Source: Candidatus Obscuribacter sp.
Lineage (GTDB): Bacteria > Cyanobacteriota > Vampirovibrionia > Obscuribacterales > Obscuribacteraceae
DNA: 64,000 nucleotides
Reading direction: 5' to 3'
Assembly (NCBI GenBank): GCA_016712465.1
Contig: JADJQZ010000001.1
Coordinates: 248,001 to 312,000 of the forward strand
In this document: in pieces, positions 25,566-34,360 of the stretch
How positions within the stretch are numbered: the first letter of the stretch is position 1
Layout: every line of letters starts with the position of its first letter
The notes under the pieces: generated by a model
Seen by the model: only the letters and a program-made list of their open reading frames with translations
The model's database searches: none
What the model was told of the DNA's origin: nothing
Made by a program: the position numbers and the translations under genes

Positions 25566-25910
25566 TCACATCTCCCTGTCGGCCACGCGCTGCCAGGAAA
25601 TCTCGGAAAGCTCGTTAATTAGCTGCTGAAGGACCTGATAGTTCGCCACCCATTGCCGTACATCATCGTGAAAATCAGGATGAACGTACAGCTGCCTAAC
25701 TTTACCATCACGCTTGGTGACCAGGTAAAGCGCCTCATGCCGCTCACCGGAAGCGCATTTGCAATTCTTTTTGCCGCAAACACGCGAGCGCTCGTTAAGA
25801 GTGGCATGGAGGAAGTTGCCATCCTTTAGAAGCTCACGAAGTTTAGCCCGAAGCTTAAATTCTGAAGCTTTGCGGAGGTTGGGAGGAAGGTGGGAGTGGT
25901 TGTCAGTCAT
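25566..25910 (-). CDS. IS-associated DUF6788-like accessory protein
   Basis: A 114-residue protein with the CGKKNCKCASGERHEALYL motif (three close cysteines and a His) typical of the small DUF6788 proteins that precede transposases of this group. It probably binds DNA or assists the transposase. It lies inside the inverted repeats and directly upstream of the transposase gene. Confidence 0.75.
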   Translation of the reverse strand: MTDNHSHLPPNLRKASEFKLRAKLRELLKDGNFLHATLNERSRVCGKKNCKCASGERHEALYLVTKRDGKVRQLYVHPDFHDDVRQWVANYQVLQQLINELSEISWQRVADREM

Positions 25911-25935
25911 GCCTAAGCCTCAATCGAGTATACCT

Positions 25936-25948
25936 CTATTATACCAGA
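25936..25948 (-). promoter_or_regulatory. Extended -10 promoter of the IS genes
   Basis: On the minus strand TGGTATAAT (complement of 25938-25946) is an extended -10 element, 28 bases upstream of the accessory-gene ATG. No good -35 is seen, as expected for an extended -10. Confidence 0.5.
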
Positions 25949-25978
25949 TTTATTTGCGGACGACGAATGCGAATCTGC

Positions 25979-26791
25979 TCTCACCGATCAGATGTTTCTA
26001 ATGCTTGAATATGCCAGCGTTTTAGCGCACTTCAACGGCGAGTCTGCGGAATCGCTGCATTGCTGCTTCTTGAGTGGAGGGTTTGCCTGTTTTGGGGGGT
26101 GTTGGCACGAGATACATCTTGGGTATCACAGGTGGTGCCGGAAATTGAAATGGATGAATTGTTAAGCAACCGCTTCCGTTGCTCTTAAAGGTTCTTTACA
26201 ACATCCTAAAATGGCGTATTGGTGGGCATTTATTTGCAAAGGCCGGCTTCGCTTTGTAAAGTTCGCCGATCTGAAATCGACTTTTGTTGAAAACCGAGAC
26301 TAATTGACCCTGGTAAATCTACGCGTCCGCTAAGGCCCGCTAGCTTTCTTAGCTCCCACTAGATTTTGTGACAGGGCTGCCGCCCGTTTTCATCTTGCTG
26401 GCGATCTTGCCGGATTTATCATTTGGGGTCGGTTTGTACGGATATTCCAGGGACAATCGAAGCTAGAACCTTCACTAAAGAAGGGCGAGGAGTTTCAAGG
26501 AAGGTCGCCTGTTTCTAATAGACTCAGGTGAGAACCAAAGCCGGTGAGCCTTTTGCCGCAGGAGCAGCCGCTTCTGTGGCAATTTGCCCGCTTAAGAATA
26601 AGCCAATCTCAATTTCATTTTCTTGTAAGCAGTCGCACAGGCCCGCTAAGTCTGAAGTGTAATCTCACAATAACCTTTTTCCTGGTGCCGCTAGCCTCCA
26701 ACTCAAGTTTCAGACCAAGCTCTAAATAACTTCGGCTTCCGCTTCCGGTTGCTGGAATGGCACCACCTTTCTTTGCTTGAGGAGCAATACC
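25979..26791. other. Intergenic region upstream of rseP
   Basis: About 800 bases without a convincing gene. Open frames are short and lack ribosome sites. It may include remains of sequence disturbed by the adjacent insertion element and must contain the rseP promoter near its right end. Confidence 0.35.
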
Positions 26792-28012
26792 ATGTTTAGA
26801 CTCTTCAGTTTTCCAATTCTTATTTTTGCCCTCCTTGCGAGCGGCGCACTGGCGCCTGTCACTGACTCCGGCATAGTCGGTATCGGCAGTTTCTGGCGCT
26901 ATCCAATCATGATCTTTGGCTTCCTCATGCTCATTACCGTGCATGAGTTCGGTCACTGGTTGTTTGCCCGTATCTTCGGCTTTGCTACGCCGGTTTTTTC
27001 CATTGGTTTTGGAAAGCGTAGCTGGTCCTGGGTGCTGGGTACGTTCTGGGAAACGGAGTTTCGCATATCACCCATTCCCCTGGGTGGCTATGTGTTAATT
27101 CCGGCTTTGCAGGACGAAAGTACCGTTGTGGCTCCGGCCATAGCTACTGACGGCGATGGAGCGGCCTTGCTTGACCAGTCCAACTTGTCTTGCAATTGCC
27201 TTATGTGGCGTTACCAGTTAAAGCGAATCATCGTGGCTGCCGGCGGCGTTGCATTTAACTTCCTGTCGGCCATGTTGATGCTGTTTGCTATTCAGTTTTT
27301 CATCGGCAATCCGGTCTACAAGGCTGAGAATGTGCGTATCGACGGACTGTCTCAGGAGAATACCATTGCTTCTACTGCCGGTTTCAAACCCTCCGACCGT
27401 TTCTTGCAAGTGGGCGATAAGGCTGTAAAATCTCCCGAAGACCTGGTAGCGGCTCTCAAGGCCAATGCCGGCAAGGAAGTGCAAGTGAGCGTGTTGAGAG
27501 AGGGTGAGACCGCCAATCTGGCTGTCAGCCCTAATCAGGACGGTTTCATCGGTATCAAAATGGCTTTTGACCGTCACAAGTATTACGAGGAAGTCGGATT
27601 TGGCGGCGCTGCTGTTTATGCCGTTTCTCAGACCTGGGATATGACCATGCTCACCTTCAAAGGTCTGGGCATGATCATGGGTATTGTGCCGAAACCTGCC
27701 GGTATTACCGATTCCGATCTGGAAGTGAGAGGCGTGGTGGGCATTGTGCAAATGGGGGCGGAAGCTTTCAATAGCGGTGCTTACGAACTAATCTGGTTCC
27801 TCGCCGCCATTTCCATCGGTATTGCGGCCATGAACATTTTGCCTTTGCCTGTGCTGGACGGTGGACACATCGTTATCTTCCTTCTGGAAGGCTATCGCGG
27901 CAAAGCCATGGATGTAGCCTTTAAACGCAGGCTCTTCCAGGTCTTTATGGCGCTTTTGCTTATGGTCTTTGCTCTCAGTCTCTACAATGACTTGAAGCAT
28001 ATTTTGGCTTGA
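26792..28012 (+). CDS. rseP: RseP-type site-2 protease with PDZ domain
   Basis: A 406-residue M50B membrane protease: zinc motif HEFGH (residues 51-55), a PDZ domain (about 200-255, with ASTAGFKPSDRFLQVGDKAVKSPEDL), and the second metal site NILPLPVLDGGH near the C-terminus. RseP cleaves anti-sigma factors and signal-peptide remnants within the membrane. GAGGAG lies 8 bases before the ATG at 26792. The longer frame starting at a TTG overlaps this ribosome site and is not used. It stands alone, with the insertion element upstream and a pseudogene downstream. Confidence 0.92.
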   Translation: MFRLFSFPILIFALLASGALAPVTDSGIVGIGSFWRYPIMIFGFLMLITVHEFGHWLFARIFGFATPVFSIGFGKRSWSWVLGTFWETEFRISPIPLGGYVLIPALQDESTVVAPAIATDGDGAALLDQSNLSCNCLMWRYQLKRIIVAAGGVAFNFLSAMLMLFAIQFFIGNPVYKAENVRIDGLSQENTIASTAGFKPSDRFLQVGDKAVKSPEDLVAALKANAGKEVQVSVLREGETANLAVSPNQDGFIGIKMAFDRHKYYEEVGFGGAAVYAVSQTWDMTMLTFKGLGMIMGIVPKPAGITDSDLEVRGVVGIVQMGAEAFNSGAYELIWFLAAISIGIAAMNILPLPVLDGGHIVIFLLEGYRGKAMDVAFKRRLFQVFMALLLMVFALSLYNDLKHILA

Positions 28013-28339
28013 GCAATCACTGACGGCTATCTTTAACAATCTGGAACTGCGGGAGGAATTGGTCTGAATTTCTCCCGTGGGTCCGTTGTCGCTCTGGTTT
28101 CTTTCAGTTCAAAAAAAAGAACCAGGTATATTATATGCAATAGTGAAACATGTCTTTTTGAATTGCTTGAACCCCACACACAGTCCTTGTCTATGGAAGC
28201 GGAAGCGGGCGGTCTGGTGAGTTGGCGGCAAGGATGTCTAGTTCCTTTCACACTTGGCAAAATAATGGTCTGAACCCAGAAGCACTGCTACCTGTGAGGG
28301 CGTAGAATAGAAGTTAATTGTTCCAGGAGAAGTTTGACC
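28013..28339. other. Intergenic region between rseP and the pseudogene
   Basis: No gene seen. A TATATTATATG stretch at about 28128 could serve as a promoter -10 for the downstream remnant. Confidence 0.3.
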
Positions 28340-28735
28340 ATGCGAAGAGTTTGGTTGACTGTTTTAGTTGTGTTGTGTTCAGGCATCGGTGCGACTGAAG
28401 AAGCCGTGGGTGAAAACAATCAAACCCAATCAAGCATGGTGACAACAGAATCACTCTAAATCCTAAAGAGTTTTTTGTATACGATGGTCTTCCACATCTA
28501 GATGAGGTTACTCAAAAACTAGCAGACGAAATGTGGGGAAAGAAAAGAAAAACGGAGGTCCAAGTGGGTATGTGACTTATAAACTTGATTCTACAAGGGC
28601 CGGTGAGATAGAACCTTTTTTCCTAGACATTTCTTTTGAGAATGACAAACTGTCAGGATACAGGGTGCGGTCTAATAGCCTCTTAAACAGGACCTGGAAT
28701 CGTTTAGACAAGTTGTAGGAGAGAGAAGAGTACTA
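28340..28735 (+). pseudogene. Disrupted secreted-protein gene
   Basis: The remnant begins with an ATG (AGGAG 10 bases upstream) and a Sec-type signal (VWLTVLVVLCSGIGA). It is stopped after 39 codons at 28457-28459. The reading then continues in a second frame (NRITLNPKEFFVYDGLPH) and a third (GYVTYKLDSTRAGEIEPF), ending in a premature TAG at the codon that is CAA in a second copy at 42555-42689. Two frameshifts and one stop make it a pseudogene. No family recognised. Confidence 0.7.
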
Positions 28736-29165
28736 GCCATCTTTCAAAACTCTTGCTCACGCAAGCTATGCAGAGCAAACAAAACCGAAATTCCAGCGGG
28801 AAAAGTCGATCGTAACATTGCAGAACTGAAACCCCGCTCAACCCAAACTCATAGTGGCAGGCAGATTTCAGCATCCATGTATCGAGATATTACCGAAAAA
28901 CTCAGACCTAATATGTTTACAGAAGAACAGTGACCGCCTGGCGGCAAATGGACTAATTTCGAAGCACAGATTCGATTTTCCACCAGCCACGCAAGGAGTG
29001 CCAACCACCACACAACCCAGACACCTGCCAGCTTTGCCCCTCCATTGCTCGAACTACCGTCGAGTAGTCTTCTTGCCTTTGCACCCTGAAAGTTTCAGGG
29101 CCACACGAATGGACTGCGGTCAGCCAGCTCTTCCTTGAAATTTCACTGCCGAACAGGAAACAGTG
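28736..29165. other. Intergenic region, no gene seen
   Basis: No open frame with a ribosome site. The frame at 28854-29138 is Pro/His/Arg-rich and probably noncoding. Confidence 0.35.
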
Positions 29166-29675
29166 ATGAAACGCAAAACCAGGTTAGTCAAGCCCAAGGA
29201 CTCACTACAGGAGTCCAGACTGGAAAAACTTCTCCGGGCCGCCGAACTAGGACTTCACGAACTAGCAGAAGCCACCCGAATGCAGCTCGAAGCCTCGCCG
29301 ACTGTTAATAGCAATTTGCTTATGCTCGCCACTGTCATAATGGCTCTAGAAGGCATTCGCAACAGGCTGGAGCAAGAGTATATCAGCGCCTGCCCACCGG
29401 CTAACGAAGATCACATCGACAATTTCTACTCTTATACTGACGAAATTTTGCATCTGTGCAGACGCGCCCTTGAGCCATCAGGGCCGGTAATAAACAGGGA
29501 AGAGTGGACAGGGCAGGAATTCCTGGATCAGTTTACGTCGTACGAGAATGGACCGGCGGCAAGAATTGCCGTCGAGCTGGAAACATATGTAGTGACTGTA
29601 CGGATGCTTTTCCAGCTGGTCTGGGAAGATAAGCAGTCGCAAGCATTCCAGTGCAGTCCAACCATTCTCCATTAA
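29166..29675 (+). CDS. Hypothetical protein (169 aa)
   Basis: No family recognised. The helical soluble protein starts with a basic tail (KRKTRLVKPKD) and continues with long amphipathic helices (LEKLLRAAELGLHELAEATR). AGGA precedes the ATG at 29166; a GTG three bases earlier is possible. It is the first of a row of small plus-strand genes (29.2-32.3 kb) with weaker codon bias than the rest of the window. Confidence 0.55.
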   Translation: MKRKTRLVKPKDSLQESRLEKLLRAAELGLHELAEATRMQLEASPTVNSNLLMLATVIMALEGIRNRLEQEYISACPPANEDHIDNFYSYTDEILHLCRRALEPSGPVINREEWTGQEFLDQFTSYENGPAARIAVELETYVVTVRMLFQLVWEDKQSQAFQCSPTILH

Positions 29676-29729
29676 GGAGAAAAGTGATTGCACCCTGCAA
29701 TGAATCACAACCCAGCGGAGAAAAACTCC

Positions 29730-29984
29730 ATGAAGAAACAAGCAATTCTGACGGCAATCGCCGTACTCACACTTTCAATCCCGCCCGCCTTTGCCATGGG
29801 CTTCAATGATAAGACCCCAGAAGTTCCCGCTACGAAGCCGGCTCTGTTTGCACCATACAACCCCGGTAGCGCGAGCGAGCAAAAAGGATGGAATAAGGGC
29901 TCCCGGCAGCCATCGGTCAAACCACAAGAACCACAGATGCCGCCAAAATTATGTGCGCCGGTCCAAGACGCACATCGCTGCTGA
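29730..29984 (+). CDS. Small secreted protein (84 aa)
   Basis: The Sec signal peptide KKQAILTAIAVLTLSIPPAFA is followed by a Pro/Lys-rich, probably unstructured mature part with two cysteines near the end. GGAG lies 9 bases before the ATG at 29730. No family recognised. Confidence 0.5.
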   Translation: MKKQAILTAIAVLTLSIPPAFAMGFNDKTPEVPATKPALFAPYNPGSASEQKGWNKGSRQPSVKPQEPQMPPKLCAPVQDAHRC

Positions 29985-30272
29985 CTAACCGCTAACTTAC
30001 CGGCAAAGGGACGATGTCGGCTCCGGCCTTGAGCCAAATTGTTGAGGATAGTATGGACCCTGTCCTCAACTCAGTCAGCCCCGATCCTTAACGTTGATCT
30101 ACGCATACGGTCTACGAGGTTATGTGCTCGCACCTCTAGGTTGCCCGGAGAGCCTGCGTCACGCTGGCGCCGATGTGTATCTCTTCATCCTCAATCAGAT
30201 CTCAGCTGTTTGAGTCAACTCAACTTCGCTGTCGTGTACCGCAGACAGTGGCAAAACCGGAGGACCAAACTC

Positions 30273-30749
30273 ATGTCCGAAAAACAAGAAAGAGAACCTG
30301 ATTTGCGCAAGCGGCTGTGGTCGCCAATGCTTCTCTCGGTAGGCTTCTCGCTTTCCGAACTGATTGACTTTGCCCTTCAGATCGACAATACCGAAGTTGG
30401 CAGAGCGGCAATACAACACGTCTCAACATTGCTTACGGCTGGCTGTGAGGATGAACATCAGTGGCGTGATGCCATCTATGCGCTCGGTGAGATTCTGCAT
30501 GGACACCCGGATGTCAGCAATTACTCTGGCACCTGGTACGAAGGAAAGCCGACCGTGATGGCTATTGCCTCTGCCCAGGCGGTAGCGATTACGGCTGTGT
30601 ACAAGCTCTATCCATCGCTGTACGAGAATGGTGAAATCGAGGGCTCCGCCTTCAAGGCACTCAAGTATCTTCTTCGCGCCTGGGCGCAGGTGTCTAATGC
30701 CTGTCGGAATGAGATCAAGTGGCTCGAGCGTATGCTCAATTTGCGCTAG
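30273..30749 (+). CDS. Hypothetical helical protein (158 aa)
   Basis: No family recognised. The frame opens at 30039, but the ATG at 30273 has GGAGG 8 bases upstream, and the upstream residues are Arg/Ser-rich and unlike protein. The product is helical and acidic, with possible HEAT-like helix pairs (VGRAAIQHVSTLLTAG and AFKALKYLLRAWAQVSNAC). Confidence 0.55.
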   Translation: MSEKQEREPDLRKRLWSPMLLSVGFSLSELIDFALQIDNTEVGRAAIQHVSTLLTAGCEDEHQWRDAIYALGEILHGHPDVSNYSGTWYEGKPTVMAIASAQAVAITAVYKLYPSLYENGEIEGSAFKALKYLLRAWAQVSNACRNEIKWLERMLNLR

Positions 30750-30993
30750 CCAATCACTGTTATCCAGACAGATGGAGGAGGCGGTCTACTTAGTGATCCG
30801 GAATTTCGATAGTCTAACCCATATTCAGTAGCGGAGTTAACACGAAAAGCAATACTCGGAGCCGATCTTGCCTCTCTCCAACACTGGGTCTCGAACTGAG
30901 AAACTTTCTGCGCACGAGTAGATCATGCTATTCAGGCAGTTCTAGAACGTGCTCACAAGCAAAATGTCAATTTCTTCTTTAAAGAGGTAGTCC

Positions 30994-31377
30994 ATGAACA
31001 ACAATTCAGTTAGCACTGCCATCCGCCGTATTCGCTGGTTCCCGACCGAATCAGCGGCTACCCGCCAATACTGCCTTTCTGTACTCCTGACCAAAGATGG
31101 CGAAAGCGGCATTCGTGGGAACGCACCATACCAGTTCACAGAGAAGGAGAAAGCCACCCACCGATACTTCACACCAGAAACATGCCAGGCGTACTCGCGA
31201 CTTCATGATATTTCGGGAGTTGCCCTTAGCCTGACCATGCAATACGAGATTCACATCACAATCGCACGGGCCTTCAACTGGGATGAGGTTCATTTCCAAG
31301 TCATTGATGTGCTCAAGGAAGTGTACTTCCCAGGTTACGCTGTCGAGATTGTTGTCGGCGAAGGAGATTCACATTAA
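30994..31377 (+). CDS. Hypothetical protein (127 aa)
   Basis: No family recognised. A soluble alpha/beta protein with a C-terminal IDVLKEVYFPGYAVEIVVG stretch. AGAGG lies 7 bases before the ATG. Its TAA stop overlaps the ATT at 31373 that may open the next frame. Confidence 0.5.
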   Translation: MNNNSVSTAIRRIRWFPTESAATRQYCLSVLLTKDGESGIRGNAPYQFTEKEKATHRYFTPETCQAYSRLHDISGVALSLTMQYEIHITIARAFNWDEVHFQVIDVLKEVYFPGYAVEIVVGEGDSH

Positions 31378-31582
31378 GAACTTTTTCCAGCTTCCCAACA
31401 ATGCAACGGCACTCTTTTTCGAGTGCGTCGCTGCCGGCTTTGTCGGCAATGCCACTTCCTCAGGATTCAGGAGTTTTGTCAAACAGCGGTGCGGAGTGGA
31501 TTGCTATGAATGGCTAAGCGAGGAGCAAAAGCTTTCCATTGAGTACGAACTGGAAAGCTTCCTGCAGGCGTCAGACATGTAA
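31373..31582 (+). CDS. Possible small gene with unclear start
   Basis: The protein-like part is about 68 residues (NNATALFFECVAAGFVGN, then VKQRCGVDCYEWLSEEQKLS). The only in-frame ATG (31283) would overlap the previous gene by 95 bases and has no ribosome site. AAGGAG at 31361-31366 is well placed only for an ATT at 31373, a rare start codon, or for one altered by mutation. It could be a decayed gene. The same frame resumes after its TAA stop (see 31676). Confidence 0.35.
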   Translation: MKNFFQLPNNATALFFECVAAGFVGNATSSGFRSFVKQRCGVDCYEWLSEEQKLSIEYELESFLQASDM

Positions 31583-31675
31583 CCGGGCAAGTCGCTCTTC
31601 GGATGCACTGGTGCAGGTGTCACCCAGATTCAGTCTGGCTGGTCGGCACTTGCGACCAGTTCCGCTCGTACATTC

Positions 31676-31897
31676 GTGAAGTCTGCGACAGTAACTTACG
31701 ACGGACAGGACCAGACCGCGCCTACAGCGCAGACTCCGTTTGGGTCAATGCTGAACTTTTACATCCAAATCCCCGATGAGGGTCAGATAAAGGACTGCTA
31801 CTTCCCAATTGCCAGGTTGGTGTCAATTGACAAGACCCTTGGTGTGACGTTCTTCGAGATTGATCAATCGGCAGAAGTCTCCAGTCCCTCGCCTTAG
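31676..31897 (+). CDS. Hypothetical fragment (73 aa from GTG)
   Basis: No family recognised. Coding character extends upstream of the GTG, in the same frame, back to the TAA at 31580-31582 (CTGAGVTQIQSGWSALATSS). The true gene is therefore probably longer than the GTG start allows, and the 31373 and 31676 frames may be one gene split by a stop codon. The C-terminal part (MLNFYIQIPDEGQIKDCYF) is protein-like. Confidence 0.35.
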   Translation: MKSATVTYDGQDQTAPTAQTPFGSMLNFYIQIPDEGQIKDCYFPIARLVSIDKTLGVTFFEIDQSAEVSSPSP

Positions 31898-31906
31898 GCT
31901 GCGATC

Positions 31907-32260
31907 ATGCCTAATTTCCTAAACTCAACCAGAGGTAAACCTTTGGAACAACACAAAGCAAGAATTCTAATCTTTCTGGGCTTTCTGATATTACTCACTG
32001 GTGTCACCATCGGTGGCACACTCAGTCAATGGGTAGCATGCGCTATAGCAGTAACCGGCATTGCCGATCTGGCAGCGATGGTCCTGTGGCACACCAGAGG
32101 GCAAAGACTGGCATCTCTGATGCTGGTTCTATTTGCCGGCGTGGCAGCGTGCTTAGCCGTCACCTACTCGCCAATTCCCAGTGACGGCTTGATTGCGGCC
32201 TGCGGAGCAGGTCTATCGATTCTCGGAGCAATCTTAATGGGTCTTTCTGCCTTGCTCTAA
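31907..32260 (+). CDS. Small polytopic membrane protein (117 aa)
   Basis: No family recognised. Four hydrophobic segments (about residues 20-36, 41-60, 67-86 and 95-115) and few charged residues. The ATG at 31907 lacks a good ribosome site; a TTG at 31943 is preceded by AGAGG and would remove 12 residues. It ends the row of small genes. Confidence 0.5.
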   Translation: MPNFLNSTRGKPLEQHKARILIFLGFLILLTGVTIGGTLSQWVACAIAVTGIADLAAMVLWHTRGQRLASLMLVLFAGVAACLAVTYSPIPSDGLIAACGAGLSILGAILMGLSALL

Positions 32261-32731
32261 GAAGGAATTAGCCCATCCTGGAGCGGCAGCTTGCTGCTTA
32301 ATTCGCTGGTGACGGACCATCAGAGACTGCAACCGTTCCGTGTATCAAACTGGAAGTGATGCCGGAACCATCCCCCCATAGAGACTATCTTGTGAAGGAC
32401 AAATGTCGGTCTGCCTCCTGCGGCGATTTTGAATTCAACGAACTCACAAGTCTGAGCCGCATCGAATCGACAACTGTGACTGCTTAAATACAACCGGAGA
32501 AGGAGATGAACAGAATTGAGCAATGCCCTCGCATAGCACTATATAACCTTCATTCGGCGACCACCAAATCTTGCCAACGTTTTTACCATCGAGGCAAGCG
32601 CATTGCTTCTCACACTCCCTCATCTTTACTCATTTCTCTATGGCTATTATCGGATATAGTAGGCGTATTTCAAATGGTATCTGAACTGCCTGCAGTAAAT
32701 ACTCAGGGAAGCTGTGTTTTTTGAAAGAACG
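32261..32731. other. Intergenic region, no gene seen
   Basis: No convincing gene. It lies between the small-gene islet and the convergent terminator of the 32777 gene. Confidence 0.35.
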
Positions 32732-32761
32732 AGGCGTCGTGAACTCAAGTTCACGACGCCT
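32732..32761 (-). terminator. Terminator of the LOG/85-aa genes
   Basis: A perfect 13-bp stem (AGGCGTCGTGAAC with GTTCACGACGCCT) and TCAA loop lies 16 bases after the stop at 32777. A moderately T-rich stretch follows on the minus strand. Confidence 0.75.
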
Positions 32762-32776
32762 GTTCGGTTGGTTGTC

Positions 32777-33034
32777 TTAGAGTTGGAGCCAGTCGTTGTG
32801 ATAACGGCTTACCACGCGCTCGTCGGCGGTGCCGAGATTCTCGACGATTCTGGCATTGCGGAAACGCTTGGTCTTGTAGTGCCCGAAGCACAACGAAAAT
32901 GCCTCAATCGTCTCCTCCCTGACCAGGTCGAAGGCCTGGCGGCATTCCTCCTGGCTTTCAGCCTGGTGCAGGTTGACTCCGTAATTCATGGTGGAGCTTT
33001 CTCTTTCGTCCACCAGAAGAGTGAATCGCTTCAT
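32777..33034 (-). CDS. Small hypothetical protein (85 aa)
   Basis: No family recognised. A small acidic protein (MKRFTLLVDERESSTMNYGV...). It lies 31 bases after the LOG-family gene in the same direction and before a strong terminator, so it is probably cotranscribed with it. Confidence 0.5.
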   Translation of the reverse strand: MKRFTLLVDERESSTMNYGVNLHQAESQEECRQAFDLVREETIEAFSLCFGHYKTKRFRNARIVENLGTADERVVSRYHNDWLQL

Positions 33035-33065
33035 TCTTCTTCCTTGAAGGGTGTCCTCCGAGCGA

Positions 33066-33797
33066 CTACTTGGCGCCGGCTGACGTTTTGATGATCTTGA
33101 CCAACTCCTCGGTGGAGTGGGCGATTTGAACGAAGGAAATTTCCTCCTCCTTGAGCATGCCGCGGGCCATGACGGTGTCTTTCAACCAGGCGAAGAACCC
33201 CGTCCAGTAGGGCTTCTCCGGTTCCGGTTCGAAAAAGATGATGGGCCTGGGCGGTGCCTTTTTCTGCATGATGTTGTCGATCACCGACATGGATTCATGC
33301 AGGCTGCCGATGCCGCCCGGAAAGAAGACCATGGCCACGCGCCCGAGGTGGCGGAAGGTGTCGATACGGGGCGAGAAGTCGTCGAACCAGATGCTGATAT
33401 CGTGCTCGGCGCTGACCTGCTCCACCTTCGTGAGCCTGAGACCGAGGGCGATGGAGAGAGCGTTCTTGACTCGCCTGGCACCACGGGCGGAGGCTTCCAT
33501 TTGCCCGGGGCCGCCGCCGTGCACGATGGGATAACCCAGCGCGGCAACGGCAGCAGCAGCTTCGATGTTCTTATCGTAATAGACTTGCCCGGGCTTGGTG
33601 CGGGCCGAGCCGAGAAAGGCCACGCCGAAGGGCGGGTCTTCTCGGCTGAGAATGCGACGCGCGCCGGCGTGCTGACGGGCGATAGTGGTGCCGAGTTGCT
33701 TGTGACGGGCGCTTGCCTTCTTCACCTGCTGTCGGACGGACCTCGTCTTCCGACGGGCTTGGGAGGCGGTTCCTGGAACCTTGGGGGGGTGTTGCAT
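33066..33797 (-). CDS. LOG-family (lysine-decarboxylase-like) protein
   Basis: A 243-residue Rossmann-like protein with the LOG signatures: FGVAFLGSART near residue 59, HGGGPGQMEA, and FFPGGIGSLHE, a variant of the PGGxGTxxE motif with Ser for Thr. LOG proteins hydrolyse nucleoside 5'-monophosphates to the free base and ribose 5-phosphate. The first 50 residues are very basic and probably disordered, which is unusual and may bind nucleic acid. Confidence 0.85.
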   Translation of the reverse strand: MQHPPKVPGTASQARRKTRSVRQQVKKASARHKQLGTTIARQHAGARRILSREDPPFGVAFLGSARTKPGQVYYDKNIEAAAAVAALGYPIVHGGGPGQMEASARGARRVKNALSIALGLRLTKVEQVSAEHDISIWFDDFSPRIDTFRHLGRVAMVFFPGGIGSLHESMSVIDNIMQKKAPPRPIIFFEPEPEKPYWTGFFAWLKDTVMARGMLKEEEISFVQIAHSTEELVKIIKTSAGAK

Positions 33798-33865
33798 TTG
33801 GGATTGACTCCCTTTATTGTTGATTCAGTCCGTAGATAAAATAAATCCCTGTGGTCAGGGTCAGC

Positions 33866-34216
33866 TCAGACCGAGGCCGCAAGCACCTTTTCGATCTTGC
33901 GCTTGAGCACTGCTTTGGTCTGGAAGCCCTTGGCGTATTCCAGAGTGGGCAGGTTCTTGCCGAGTACGAACATGGCGGGAATGCCGCGCACGCCGAAGGC
34001 TTTCTTCAGCTCGGTTTCCTTGTCCGCGTCGAGAATCTCGAAGCGCACCCGGTCGCCGTATTCGCTTTTGAGCTCTTCCACGATGGGCTTTTGCTTGACG
34101 CAATAGCTGCACCAATCGGCGCCGAACATGACGAAGACGGGAATGGGAGAAGACTGCCAGCCTTTGGCCACGACGGCTTGATGCTGGAGGATGGTTTTTG
34201 AATCGTTGGTTGGCAT
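33866..34216 (-). CDS. Thioredoxin-like protein
   Basis: A 116-residue thioredoxin-fold protein with the redox motif WCSYC (CxxC) after VMFGAD and the cis-Pro in VRGIPAMF. No signal peptide with the start at 34216, so it is cytoplasmic. A longer frame to 34336 is unlikely because those residues overlap the strong hairpin at 34259-34285. AGGT lies 8 bases before the ATG. It is downstream of the fumarase gene in the same direction. Confidence 0.85.
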   Translation of the reverse strand: MPTNDSKTILQHQAVVAKGWQSSPIPVFVMFGADWCSYCVKQKPIVEELKSEYGDRVRFEILDADKETELKKAFGVRGIPAMFVLGKNLPTLEYAKGFQTKAVLKRKIEKVLAASV

Positions 34217-34258
34217 AGGTATTACCTGTTCTTGCGTTAGCCGCAAAAGTGTTAGTAG

Positions 34259-34285
34259 TCCGCAGTGGAACAGTTCCACCGCGGA
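34259..34285 (-). terminator. Hairpin between fumC and the thioredoxin gene
   Basis: TCCGC-A-GTGGAAC pairs with GTTCCAC-C-GCGGA around a single-base loop. The stem is 12 bp with one mismatch and no clear T-tract, so it may be a processing or stabilising hairpin rather than a full terminator. Confidence 0.5.
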
Positions 34286-34360
34286 TGACTGAGGTGTGAA
34301 GGATGCATTCCAGAACGGCTCGCCACGAGATTTCAACTGGTGAACCGGTCCGGCGTCTGA

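Larger units (their letters stand above)
24217..25978 (-). mobile_element. Insertion sequence with 13-bp terminal inverted repeats
   Basis: GCAGATTCGCATT at 24217-24229 is repeated in inverted orientation at 25966-25978. The 1762-base element between them holds two genes read on the minus strand: a DUF6788-like accessory gene and a DDE transposase. No clear target-site duplication flanks the ends, so the insertion may be old or the ends slightly longer. The family is IS4-like judged by the transposase. Confidence 0.75.

Noticed and set aside
28854..29138. 94-residue open frame
   Set aside because: Pro/His/Arg-rich composition without a ribosome site, between a pseudogene and the small-gene islet.
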